From an uncultured Rhodospirillaceae bacterium (GTDB lineage Bacteria > Pseudomonadota > Alphaproteobacteria > CAAGCB01 > CAG-977), in the NCBI GenBank assembly GCA_900550445.1, contig URSF01000029.1, positions 1 through 29,932 of the forward strand: a DNA stretch of 29,932 nucleotides, in the 5' to 3' direction. The notes below the pieces were generated by a model. It worked only from the letters and a program-made list of their open reading frames with translations, was not told the origin of the DNA and made no database searches. A program made the position numbers and the translations under genes. This document shows, one piece after another, positions 1 to 7,785 of this stretch; within the stretch, counting starts at the first letter, position 1; each line of letters opens with the position of its first letter.

Positions 1-21
1 CATAACATTTCTTCTGACATT

Positions 22-51
22 AAAAACAGCCTCTGAAAAGAGGCTGTTTTT
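22..51. terminator. Bidirectional Rho-independent terminator after motB
   Basis: A perfect 13-bp inverted repeat (22-34 with 39-51) surrounds a GAAA tetraloop position (35-38). The arm ends are A and T runs, so it gives a U-tailed hairpin on both strands. It lies just past the motB stop and would end the minus-strand motAB transcript. Confidence 0.9.
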
Positions 52-59
52 CTATCCGG

Positions 60-905
60 TTATTTTTGATTATCTTCCGTCATCAATGACAGCAGCGTAA
101 TACTGATCCGCCGGTTTTGCGGCGCTTCCGGATCGCTTTTGATATACGGCTGCGTTGACGCTTTGCCTACAACGCGGGTAATCTGTTTGTCCTTTACGCC
201 AAGGCTGATCAGCATCCGTCTGAACGCCAAAGCGCGCTGGGAAGACAGTTCCCAGTTTGAAAATCCGTTCTTTCCCGCGAACGGAACGGCGTCCGTGTGT
301 CCTTCAATCGCCATAGAATGAGGCATCTGTTTTAATACGCGCGCCAGCAGCCCCGTCAGCCGCGCGCCGTTCGGCGTTAACACGTCCGAACCGCTGATAA
401 AGATCGGCTGATTCAACTGGTCGATCAGCTGAATCTGTAATCCTTCCTTCGTTTCCGAAATAATCAGGCTGTCATGCAGTTCCATTAACGCCGCGTCGGA
501 CTGCATCGCTTCTTCCAAAGCGATTCTGGCCCGGTCAAACAATTCTTTTTCTTTTTTTACCAGCCGTTCCTGCTGCGGCGACAATGTCGGAAATTCGTTT
601 GATCCGTCAAATCCGGCGAACGGCATTGCCTGCGGCGCCGGAGCCGTTTCCAAAGATTCCAGTCCTCCGGTCAAAATCGTTTCTCCGCCGGCCGTTGAAG
701 AATCCATAACGGAACCGGACGTAAAATATTGGGCAATCCCGACTTTTTGTTCTTCGGTTGCCGTTTGCAGAATCCACATCAGCAGAAAAAACGCCATCAT
801 AGCCGTCATAAAGTCCGCATAAGCGACTTTCCATGACCCGCCGTGATGATCGTGAGCCCCCTTTTTTACGCGCTTAACGACAATCGGCTGTTCTTTATCG
901 GACAT
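60..905 (-). CDS. motB: Flagellar motor stator protein MotB
   Basis: MotB pairs with MotA to form the proton-conducting stator and anchors it to peptidoglycan. The 281-residue product has a short charged N-terminus and then a single membrane segment (about residues 28-46) opening with YADFMTAMM. D31 matches the essential proton-binding aspartate of the family. The C-terminal half is an OmpA-like peptidoglycan-binding domain with GHTDAVPF, NWELSSQRA and a final NRRISI motif. The start is supported by a GGGGAGG ribosome binding site. It lies 15 bases after motA on the same strand, so the two are co-transcribed, and transcription should end at the hairpin at 22-51. The length is close to the usual 260-310 residues. 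Confidence 0.95.
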   Translation of the reverse strand: MSDKEQPIVVKRVKKGAHDHHGGSWKVAYADFMTAMMAFFLLMWILQTATEEQKVGIAQYFTSGSVMDSSTAGGETILTGGLESLETAPAPQAMPFAGFDGSNEFPTLSPQQERLVKKEKELFDRARIALEEAMQSDAALMELHDSLIISETKEGLQIQLIDQLNQPIFISGSDVLTPNGARLTGLLARVLKQMPHSMAIEGHTDAVPFAGKNGFSNWELSSQRALAFRRMLISLGVKDKQITRVVGKASTQPYIKSDPEAPQNRRISITLLSLMTEDNQK

Positions 906-920
906 GACCGCCTCCCCGCA

Positions 921-1772
921 TTACAGTTTTTCACACATCGCATCAACTTCGGCAAAAGTCGGGCGGACGTCCGGCGGCAGCGATTTGCGGGCGAATTCAA
1001 CCGACACCTGCGGCGCATATCCCTGAATATGTCCCATCAAAGCCGCTTTGATCAAATTCAGATATTCCAGTTCCGGATTTAACGTATTGGCAACGGCGGC
1101 GGACAGCGGCGCGACAAAGCCGTATGCCATTAAAACGCCGAAAAAGGTTCCGACCAGCGCCGCGCCGATCAGGTTTCCCAAAACTTCGGGCGGTTCGTTC
1201 AAAGCGCCCATCGTATGAATAACCCCCAGCACCGCCGCGACAATCCCCAATCCGGGCAACGCGTCGGCCACACGGTTCAACCCGGCGGACAAAGCGTCTT
1301 TTTCATGTTGGATTCCTTCCATTTCGGCGTCAATCACCGCTTCGATTTCATGGGGCGCCAGACTGCCGAACGTCAGCAGGCGCATATATCCCGTCATAAA
1401 ATCCATGGCTTCGTGATCTTTGGTTATCAGGGGAAACTGTTTAAAAATATCGCTCGATTCCGGTTTTTCGACATGAGCTTCCAGCATCATGTTGCCTTTT
1501 GACCGGGCCAGACGGAAAAACACATACAGCATGCCAAGCGCTTCGGAAAAGCTTTTTTTGTTATAACGCGGTGGCATAAAAATACGCGGTAAAGTTTTAA
1601 ACGTGGCGAAAACGACGCCCGGCGGATTGGAAATCAAAAAAGCCCCGAACGCCGCGCCGCCGATGATTAAAAATTCCCCCGGCTGCCATAAAACGCTGAA
1701 ATGTCCGCCTCCCCACAAATAACCGCCCGCAACGCTGCCGATGACAACCAGTAATCCGATCAGAGGAAACAT
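921..1772 (-). CDS. motA: Flagellar motor stator protein MotA
   Basis: MotA is the four-helix membrane subunit that couples ion flow through the MotA/MotB channel to rotor torque. The protein is 283 residues, near the family norm. It begins with a hydrophobic segment followed by a second rich in glycine and alanine (WQPGEFLIIGGAAFGAF). After a cytoplasmic loop it has the conserved ALPGLGIVAAVLGVI stretch carrying the functional proline, then another membrane helix. The start is preceded by AGGAGAAAG. It is the first gene of the motA-motB pair and is transcribed divergently from tldD. No other flagellar genes are in view. Confidence 0.95.
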   Translation of the reverse strand: MFPLIGLLVVIGSVAGGYLWGGGHFSVLWQPGEFLIIGGAAFGAFLISNPPGVVFATFKTLPRIFMPPRYNKKSFSEALGMLYVFFRLARSKGNMMLEAHVEKPESSDIFKQFPLITKDHEAMDFMTGYMRLLTFGSLAPHEIEAVIDAEMEGIQHEKDALSAGLNRVADALPGLGIVAAVLGVIHTMGALNEPPEVLGNLIGAALVGTFFGVLMAYGFVAPLSAAVANTLNPELEYLNLIKAALMGHIQGYAPQVSVEFARKSLPPDVRPTFAEVDAMCEKL

Positions 1773-1811
1773 TTTCTTTCTCCTTCATTTTTCAACATTC
1801 TGTAAAAAAAA

Positions 1812-1860
1812 TTTGCAATAATCTTTATTTTCTTAAAGCATTTTTTGCAAATAATCCTTA
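1812..1860. repeat. Direct repeat pair between motA and tldD
   Basis: TTTGCAATAATCTTTA (1812-1827) and TTTGCAAATAATCCTTA (1844-1860) are near-identical and start 32 bases apart, about three helical turns. They lie in the 127-base divergent intergenic region, so they could be operator half-sites or promoter duplications. No regulator is identified. Confidence 0.45.
1822..1850 (-). promoter_or_regulatory. Possible sigma70-type promoter for motAB
   Basis: On the minus strand, TTGCAA (1845-1850) and TAAAGA (1822-1827) are separated by 17 bases, about 50 bases upstream of the motA start. TTGCAA is its own reverse complement and could also serve tldD on the other strand. The region is AT-rich, so a chance match is possible. 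Confidence 0.3.
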
Positions 1861-1899
1861 AATATACACTAAAATGTCGCAAAAATGAAAGGAAACGTC

Positions 1900-3330
1900 A
1901 TGACAGCGCAAGAAATTACGGACGGCTTGTTTTTCAATCAAATGGACCGGGATCTTACGCGGAACATCGTTCAAAACGCTCTGACCGGCTGCAACGACGG
2001 CGAACTGTTTCTGGAATATCGTTTTTCCGAACGCCTGACGCTGGACGACGGACGGATCAAAACGTCGTCTTTTGACGCGACGGCGGGTTTCGGACTGCGC
2101 GCCGTCTGCGGTGAAACCTATGCCTATGCGATTTCAAACGAACTGACTCCGAACGCGTTAAAACAGGCCGCGCAAAGCGTGCAGCCGATCAAAACGGCCG
2201 CAACGGATCAGACGCTGTATCTGCCGGCCCTGACGGGATCCGTCCCTTTATACACGGACGCCAACCCGCTGGTTTTAACGGCGTTTGAAGACAAAGTGGC
2301 ACTCATGGGGCAGATCGACGCGTATCTGCGTGCAAAAGACCCCAGAGTTGTACAGGTATCCGCCGCTTTGTCCGGCGAATGGCAGGCGGTGAAGGTCATT
2401 CAGGCCAAAGGCCGCGAAACCGACGATATCCGGCCGTTAGTCAATTTAATGATCAGCGTCGTCGTGAAAAACGGCGACCGTATGGAAAGCGGCGCGTTCG
2501 GTTTGGGCGGACGATACCTTTACGATAAAATCATTGATGAAAACGTCTGGAAATCCGCAGCGGACGAAGCTTTACGCACGGCTTTGGTCAATCTGGAATC
2601 CGTCCCCGCCCCGGCCGGGGAAATGCCTGTCGTTTTAAGCGGCGGCTGGTGCGGCGTTTTGCTGCACGAAGCCGTCGGACACGGTTTGGAAGGCGACTTT
2701 AACCGCAAAGGCTCTTCCGTTTTTACGGGAAAAATCGGCGAACAAGTCACGGCCAAAGGCATTACGATTGTCGATGATGGCACGCTGCCCGACCGGCGCG
2801 GGTCAATCACCGTCGACGACGAAGGCACGACTTCGCAAAGAACCGTTTTAATTGAAGACGGTATTCTGAAAAACTATATGCTGGACCGCATGAACGCGCG
2901 GCTGATGAACAAAGCCCCCACCGGCAACGGACGGCGCGAATCTTTTGCCTGCGCGCCGCAGGTTCGTATGACGAATACGTTTATGACCGCCGGCGACAAA
3001 GACCCCAACGAACTGATCGCCTCGGTTAAAAAAGGCATTTTCGCAAAGTCATTTCACGGCGGCCAGGTCGACATCACGTCCGGCAAGTTCGTCTTTACTT
3101 CGGCCGAATCCTACCTGATCGAAGACGGTAAAATTACCGCCCCGATCAAAGACGCCACACTGATCGGCAGCGGCATCGAAGTCATGAACGCCATTGACAT
3201 GGTGGCGACGGACGCCTGTCTGGACAACGGCATCGGTTCATGCGGCAAAGGCGGGCAAATGGTTCCCGTCGGCGTCGGACAGCCGTCCGTCCGTATTTCC
3301 AAAATCACCGTCGGCGGCAGCGGCGCATAG
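1900..3330 (+). CDS. tldD: Metalloprotease TldD
   Basis: TldD forms a heterodimeric zinc metalloprotease with TldE/PmbA that degrades unfolded peptides and matures some small modified peptides. The catalytic HEXXXH signature appears as HEAVGH (H256, E257, H261). The GSCGKGGQ stretch near the C-terminus fits the family's conserved cysteine ligand region. I chose the ATG at 1900, giving 476 residues, because AAAGGAA lies just upstream. The in-frame ATG at 1885 has no such site. E. coli TldD is 481 residues. The partner gene tldE/pmbA is not in this window. The gene is divergent from motA. Confidence 0.93.
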   Translation: MTAQEITDGLFFNQMDRDLTRNIVQNALTGCNDGELFLEYRFSERLTLDDGRIKTSSFDATAGFGLRAVCGETYAYAISNELTPNALKQAAQSVQPIKTAATDQTLYLPALTGSVPLYTDANPLVLTAFEDKVALMGQIDAYLRAKDPRVVQVSAALSGEWQAVKVIQAKGRETDDIRPLVNLMISVVVKNGDRMESGAFGLGGRYLYDKIIDENVWKSAADEALRTALVNLESVPAPAGEMPVVLSGGWCGVLLHEAVGHGLEGDFNRKGSSVFTGKIGEQVTAKGITIVDDGTLPDRRGSITVDDEGTTSQRTVLIEDGILKNYMLDRMNARLMNKAPTGNGRRESFACAPQVRMTNTFMTAGDKDPNELIASVKKGIFAKSFHGGQVDITSGKFVFTSAESYLIEDGKITAPIKDATLIGSGIEVMNAIDMVATDACLDNGIGSCGKGGQMVPVGVGQPSVRISKITVGGSGA

Positions 3331-3339
3331 AACGCGGCC

Positions 3340-3368
3340 TTGACGGTCGGCGCGATTTCCCGTATCCT
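3340..3368 (+). promoter_or_regulatory. Sigma70-type promoter for the GT-C-like gene
   Basis: TTGACG (3340-3345) and TATCCT (3363-3368) are separated by exactly 17 bases and lie 38 bases before the start codon at 3406. This is one of the best promoter matches in the window. Confidence 0.6.
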
Positions 3369-3405
3369 TTTGAAAAAACAATAACAAAAAAAGGATAAAA
3401 AGCTG

Positions 3406-5223
3406 ATGTACGCTTTTTATAAAAAACACGAATATCTTTTCATCGCTATTTTCATTCTGATTTCGCAGCTGGCCGTTCTGCCCGAATTGGGCGACCGTTA
3501 CCCGGATACGGACAATTATACGCATGCCCGGCGCGTTCTGGATTTGATTTTAACCCGAAACTGGGCGGAAACGCCGTATATGCATACAAATTACCCATTC
3601 GGGGAAATTCTGCATTTTACACGCATTACGGATATTCTCTGGTTACTTTTTTCTCTGCCCGCTTTTCTGTTTTTCCCGTTGAAAGAAGCCGTTTTCTGGG
3701 GCGGTTATATTTTCCAGACCGGCGTTCTGGTCTTATCCGCTCTGGCTTTGATCTGGGGATTAAAACCCGTTGCCGGACCGGTGTTAAGACTGATCGGCGT
3801 TTGTCTGTTTTTTGTACAGCCTTCCGTTACCGAAACATATATTTTAATTAAACCGGATCACCATGCCTTAACCGCTTTTTTTGTTTTTGTCACAACGGGC
3901 GGACTGATCCGTTATCTGTATTCCGAAAACGCAAAATATCTGCGTATTGCAGGAATCGGCGCCGGATTCTGCCTGTGGACGTCAATCGAAGGGCTGTTGG
4001 TGTCTTACGGGCTGCTGGCCGCTTTGGTCCTGTTGTTCTTAATGAACAAAACGACGGCCAAAAACTGCGCTGTTTTTTATTTTTACTATTTTATCAGCTC
4101 GTTTGTTTTCCTGATTGTCAACCCGCCGTTTGAAGGATTCTTTTTCCCGGACAACGGCCGGCTGTCCTTTTTACTGGTCGTCATTATCGGTTTTTCCGCC
4201 ACGGCCATGATTATTCTTTCTCTGGCGGAAGAAAAACAAATGCTGACTTCGTTTTGGCGAAAAGCCGGCGCCGTTTTCCTAAGCGCCGCGGTATTCGCCG
4301 GAATCCTGTTTCTGTTTTTCCCGCCGGCAGTCGTCTTTAACCCCTATTTCCCGCCGTTTATCCGGGAAATATGGGCAAAAGACATCGTGGAACTGCAGCC
4401 CAGCATACAAAGACCGACTTTGTTTTTCCTGGGCAGCATGCCCTCCGTTCTGGGAATTGTCATCGGCCTTTGCATTTTCAAATTCTGTTCTGAAAAACAG
4501 CGCTGTATTTTGATTTTGACAATAATCCCGCTGCTGTTTTTAACGGGACTGTCATTTACGGCCGTCCGGTATTCCCGTATTTCTTCGTTGTTCACGCCGT
4601 ATATTTTCGTTACCGCTTTTTCCCTGCGCGCCGGACGAAAAGAATATTCCGAAAGAACGAAAGGAGCTTTTCTGACCGCCGTCTATGTCTTGTTCGCCGC
4701 CTATCTGGGAATAAATTACATATCCGTCAACCGCTCTTTATCCCCCCGCCGCCCGCCGATGCGCGTTGTCAAACCTTATCTGCCGGCCGGAGAAGGCAGT
4801 ATTCTGTCGGACACATCTTCCGGCCCGGAAATCATATGGGAACTAGACGGCAAAGTCATTGGCACGCCGTACCACAGAAATATCGAAGGCATTACGGATA
4901 ATTTCTGGCTGCTTTACGCAAACGACAACAAACTGGCCGTAGATCTGCTGAAAAAGCACCGGGTCAAAGCCATTTTGCTGTTTTTGGAAATCCCTGACCG
5001 CCCGGCATTGTTTTATAATATGCAGCAGCGTTATTCTTTTTTTGCGGACACGACCAAAAAAGATTCCTTTTTGCTGCGCCTGCTGACCGGCCGGGATATT
5101 CCCTGCGGCATTACCGAAGAACTGAATACTCCGCCGCCGTTTATTTTATATAATGTCGATTTTTCAAAATGTTCCGACAAAACCGATGACGAACGGCAGA
5201 ACAAAAAAGACGGCAAAAAATAA
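3406..5223 (+). CDS. Polytopic GT-C-like membrane glycosyltransferase candidate
   Basis: This 605-residue integral membrane protein has about a dozen hydrophobic segments over the first ~440 residues and a C-terminal soluble region. After the first helix it has YPDTDNYTHARRV (D34, D36) and then HFTRITDILW (about 70-80). This layout resembles GT-C polyprenyl-phosphate-sugar transferases of the STT3/PMT/ArnT superfamily, where an acidic motif in the first periplasmic loop binds metal and substrate. That suggests sugar transfer to lipid or protein at the periplasmic face, but donor and acceptor cannot be told. The start is supported by AAGGAT. It is monocistronic, with its own promoter and a terminator at 5239. 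The lysine-rich C-terminus is probably cytoplasmic. The superfamily call is moderate and the precise function is unknown. Confidence 0.65.
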   Translation: MYAFYKKHEYLFIAIFILISQLAVLPELGDRYPDTDNYTHARRVLDLILTRNWAETPYMHTNYPFGEILHFTRITDILWLLFSLPAFLFFPLKEAVFWGGYIFQTGVLVLSALALIWGLKPVAGPVLRLIGVCLFFVQPSVTETYILIKPDHHALTAFFVFVTTGGLIRYLYSENAKYLRIAGIGAGFCLWTSIEGLLVSYGLLAALVLLFLMNKTTAKNCAVFYFYYFISSFVFLIVNPPFEGFFFPDNGRLSFLLVVIIGFSATAMIILSLAEEKQMLTSFWRKAGAVFLSAAVFAGILFLFFPPAVVFNPYFPPFIREIWAKDIVELQPSIQRPTLFFLGSMPSVLGIVIGLCIFKFCSEKQRCILILTIIPLLFLTGLSFTAVRYSRISSLFTPYIFVTAFSLRAGRKEYSERTKGAFLTAVYVLFAAYLGINYISVNRSLSPRRPPMRVVKPYLPAGEGSILSDTSSGPEIIWELDGKVIGTPYHRNIEGITDNFWLLYANDNKLAVDLLKKHRVKAILLFLEIPDRPALFYNMQQRYSFFADTTKKDSFLLRLLTGRDIPCGITEELNTPPPFILYNVDFSKCSDKTDDERQNKKDGKK

Positions 5224-5238
5224 AACGCTTTTTTCCGA

Positions 5239-5275
5239 AACGGAGCGTCTTTGCAAAAACGCTCCGTTCTTTTTA
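5239..5275 (+). terminator. Rho-independent terminator after the GT-C-like gene
   Basis: A perfect 10-bp stem (5239-5248 with 5259-5268) with a 10-base loop is followed by CTTTTTA. It begins 16 bases after the stop codon at 5223. Confidence 0.85.
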
Positions 5276-5482
5276 TGATTTTGTCCACCTTTCCTTATTC
5301 CTTCCGCCGCCGGGAAAGACTATGTTTTCCGGAAAAAGGCTTTATATATAAAAAAATGACCCCGTTTCAACCATTTACGAAAAAAAACATTTTTCCGTCT
5401 ATAGACAAAAAAGTCCTTTTCTTTTTCATCGGTATTTGCTATAAGAATTTAGAGCGACATTTCATTTAAGGGGTAAATCATT

Positions 5483-6466
5483 ATGTCCGATAAAAAACCT
5501 ATCAGTCTGGTCGTCAGCGATATTGACAACACGATTGCCGACAAATTCGGCGCGTGGGGCAATGCTTTGGACGTTGCCATGGACAAGCTGGCAAAACTGC
5601 ACGGCCGCGACCGCGCCGATATTGAACAGGATCTTTTGGCGCACGTGCCCGACAGCATGAAACATATTTCCGGCCCTTATATCGGTAAAGATTTACGTAT
5701 GGACGTCGCTTTAACGCCGTCTTTGAAACCGACTTCTCCCGAAATGGAAAAGGCGCAGGAAAAAATTTTCCACGAATGGGATAAGGATAAAAGCAAAGCC
5801 GAACTGTACGACGGCGTGCTGGCGACAATCAATAAAATCAAAGCTTCGGGCGCAAAGTTTGTCTTATATACGGATTCGCGCGAATCCGTCTGCGTTCCCC
5901 GTCTGGCAAAAATGGGCATTACGGCCGATATGATCGACGGTCTGTACGTCCTGCCGGATTTAAAGGACGGCCAGATTATCCGCAAACCCGTTAAAGGCAA
6001 AGCCGAAGAATTGCGCAACGCTCTGGGGGACAAACTGGTCATTCTGGAACCCAAAACAAACAAGCCGAACCCCAAAAACATGCAGAAAATTCTGGACGAC
6101 ATGGGCGTCAAAGATCCTTCTACGGCCGTTATGGTCGGCGACAATATCCGTTCCGACGGAACGGCGGCCATCACGCTGGGCATGAATTACGCCTGGCAAA
6201 AAGGCGGCACGGTTATCGACGAACCGACGCTGCGTTGCTATAAAACGTTTTGCCAAGATCCGAATTACAAACTGACGACGGCGGAACATTTGGAACAGAT
6301 GAACGATACCAACCGCCCGACGGAAGTATTGGAAGGATTTAAGGATTTAAGCAAACATTACCGCTTTATGTCGCAAAGCCGCGCATTGGAAACAAAAGCA
6401 CAGGCGAAACCGGCGGAAAAAATCAATCCGGCCGTCATGAAGCATTTAACGGCGAAATCCAGATAG
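5483..6466 (+). CDS. HAD-superfamily phosphatase with extended C-terminal tail (paralog of the gene at 22159)
   Basis: This 327-residue cytoplasmic protein is of the haloacid dehalogenase fold, likely a phosphohydrolase. Motif I is SDIDNT with nucleophile D13 and acid/base D15. Motif II is FVLYTDS (T130). Motif III is probably the lysine of NKPNPKN (K194). Motif IV is MVGDNIRSDG (D220, D225). The region between motifs I and II (about 20-110) is a helical cap that should set substrate choice. After the core is a tail of about 90 residues containing GFKDLSKHYRF. The gene at 22159 has the same architecture and the same tail motif. The start has AAGGGG ten bases upstream. The kinase-like gene begins only 9 bases downstream, so the pair is an operon. 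Substrate unknown. Confidence 0.85.
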   Translation: MSDKKPISLVVSDIDNTIADKFGAWGNALDVAMDKLAKLHGRDRADIEQDLLAHVPDSMKHISGPYIGKDLRMDVALTPSLKPTSPEMEKAQEKIFHEWDKDKSKAELYDGVLATINKIKASGAKFVLYTDSRESVCVPRLAKMGITADMIDGLYVLPDLKDGQIIRKPVKGKAEELRNALGDKLVILEPKTNKPNPKNMQKILDDMGVKDPSTAVMVGDNIRSDGTAAITLGMNYAWQKGGTVIDEPTLRCYKTFCQDPNYKLTTAEHLEQMNDTNRPTEVLEGFKDLSKHYRFMSQSRALETKAQAKPAEKINPAVMKHLTAKSR

Positions 6467-6475
6467 GAATGCCGG

Positions 6476-7375
6476 ATGACCGAAACAACTTCAATGGATT
6501 TATTTGCAGAAAAGTTGTGTAAAACGGTCATCATCGGCCTGCCCGGAATCGGCAAAACGACAATGACCGATTACTTGGCCGGCCAATATACCGAAATGTC
6601 GGGTAAAACGCTGGAAACGGTGTCAACCGACAAAGAAATGCGCGCCTACATTGCCGACCGGAACAATCCGTTGACCGATAAATTTTTAACCGGCCGCAAC
6701 ATTCCGATACAGGAAGGGCGCCGCCTGTTGGAAACACCGGCGGTTTTTATGGAAAAATACACGGAAAAAACTTTCCGCGATTTTGAATCCGCCGTTATTG
6801 TCGACCTGTTATCCAAAGGCGCTTTTAACGGAAAGGTTCCCGATTTGGGCGGAAAAGCGCTTTTGCACCCGGAAACGGCGGCGGCTTTTAAAGAACAAGG
6901 CTATAAAAGTATTTATATAAAGCCTGAAAAAGAAAGCGTTCTGTTATCCCACATCATGAAGGATTTCAACCGCTGGCTGACGGGAACGAAAGGGCGTTCA
7001 AATATTAACCGGCCGATTGAACAATCCTGGCGCAGGGAACAACGGGACGCCGTTTTAGGCAAAGGCTGGGCAGTCCGCAAACCTGCCGAAAAAAAAGAAT
7101 TTAAGACGGACGGTTTACGTCTGCATGCAGAATTGTATAAAAAAAGTCTTGACGCCGGGGATAAAAAAGCGTCGGAAACAGCTGCTGATATTATGCGTCA
7201 GATGTATCAGGACAGAAATCCCAAGTATGAACAAGCGGCGACAGACATTGTTTTTTTAAGCGGTTCTTTGAAAAAAGACGCTGAAAAGATTAAGGCCGTC
7301 ATTATGGCGGAAAACGCCGACACCCGCATATCCTCCCGGACGGTTTTATTAAAAAAAGAACAATCCGGCAGATAG
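6476..7375 (+). CDS. Shikimate-kinase-like P-loop protein with C-terminal extension
   Basis: This 299-residue protein opens with Walker A GLPGIGKTT (21-29). The following pattern resembles shikimate kinase: STDKEM (50-55) at the place of the usual DxD motif, EGRRLLE and FRDFES (100-105, including the substrate-arginine position), DLGGK (123-127) in place of the GGG motif, and a lid-like stretch with NRP (178-180). Typical shikimate kinases are about 170-180 residues. Here about 100 charged, helical residues are added at the C-terminus. The altered DxD and GGG motifs suggest a substrate other than shikimate. It sits 9 bases after a HAD phosphatase gene, so a kinase-phosphatase pair on one metabolite is plausible but unproven. 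A zeta-toxin-like role was considered and is less supported. Confidence 0.7.
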   Translation: MTETTSMDLFAEKLCKTVIIGLPGIGKTTMTDYLAGQYTEMSGKTLETVSTDKEMRAYIADRNNPLTDKFLTGRNIPIQEGRRLLETPAVFMEKYTEKTFRDFESAVIVDLLSKGAFNGKVPDLGGKALLHPETAAAFKEQGYKSIYIKPEKESVLLSHIMKDFNRWLTGTKGRSNINRPIEQSWRREQRDAVLGKGWAVRKPAEKKEFKTDGLRLHAELYKKSLDAGDKKASETAADIMRQMYQDRNPKYEQAATDIVFLSGSLKKDAEKIKAVIMAENADTRISSRTVLLKKEQSGR

Positions 7376-7780
7376 CTTCCGATTAAAATAAACAGCAAAA
7401 AAAACTTGCATAAAACGCAAGTTTTTTTGCATATGGAAAAATGAATCAAATGCATGATTTAAAATAGTCTATAGTGATGAATAAAAAATTTTCACAAAAA
7501 GACCTCAATTTATAAAGTTAACAAAAAACAAAATCAGAAATTCTTATAACAAAGAAGCAATCCCCTTCCTATTAAACGTAAAAAGTATCCGTTTAATAAA
7601 ATTTATTGTAAGCAAGGTTTAGTAAAGACAGGAAAGTATTATTCTTTCCAGTTACCGGACATTCGTCATTTTCATATAAAAAAGACAAAAAATACCTTTC
7701 CACGTAGCAGAAAACAGATACTGTTTAACTGCCTGAGGTAATACATATAAAGCTCCTCCTTGTTTTACAGGGAGTCTTTT
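7376..7780. other. AT-rich intergenic region with no protein gene
   Basis: This 405-base gap lies between two convergent genes. It holds the terminator of the kinase-like gene (7398-7428), three small inverted repeats and a second plus-strand terminator (7756-7782). I see no convincing coding sequence; the only ORFs are a few codons long. The hairpins and second terminator are treated as a possible small RNA in a separate entry. Confidence 0.6.
7398..7428 (+). terminator. Rho-independent terminator after the HAD/kinase-like operon
   Basis: A 12-bp perfect stem (7398-7409 with 7417-7428) has a 7-base loop and seven T residues in the downstream arm. It starts 23 bases after the stop codon at 7375. 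Confidence 0.85.
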
Positions 7781-7785
7781 TTATT
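7565..7785 (+). ncRNA. Candidate structured small RNA
   Basis: Three inverted repeats lie in series. The first is an 8-bp stem, ATTAAACG with CGTTTAAT, around 7570-7596. The second is GGAAAG/CTTTCC around 7631-7649. The third is AAACAG/CTGTTT around 7712-7726. They are followed by a plus-strand terminator at 7756-7782. The upstream operon already has its own terminator, so this second one suggests a separate plus-strand transcript. No known RNA family is recognised and the 5' end is not defined. AT-rich DNA yields small hairpins by chance, so this is tentative. Confidence 0.3.
7756..7782 (+). terminator. Plus-strand terminator abutting the 3' end of trxB
   Basis: A 7-bp stem with one G-U pair (7756-7762 with 7768-7774) and loop TTTTA is followed by TCTTTTTT. 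The U tract is on the plus strand, opposite to trxB. It therefore suits a plus-strand transcript better than trxB, although the hairpin may also help end trxB. Confidence 0.6.

Noticed and set aside
5677..6183. Minus-strand frame of 168 codons inside the first HAD gene
   Set aside because: The plus-strand HAD motifs are intact across this stretch and the antisense product has no family features.
5483..7375. HAD/kinase-like pair considered as a toxin-antitoxin module
   Set aside because: The kinase pattern fits shikimate kinase better than zeta toxin, and a 327-residue HAD enzyme is not a typical antitoxin. Kept only as an unexplained enzyme pair.
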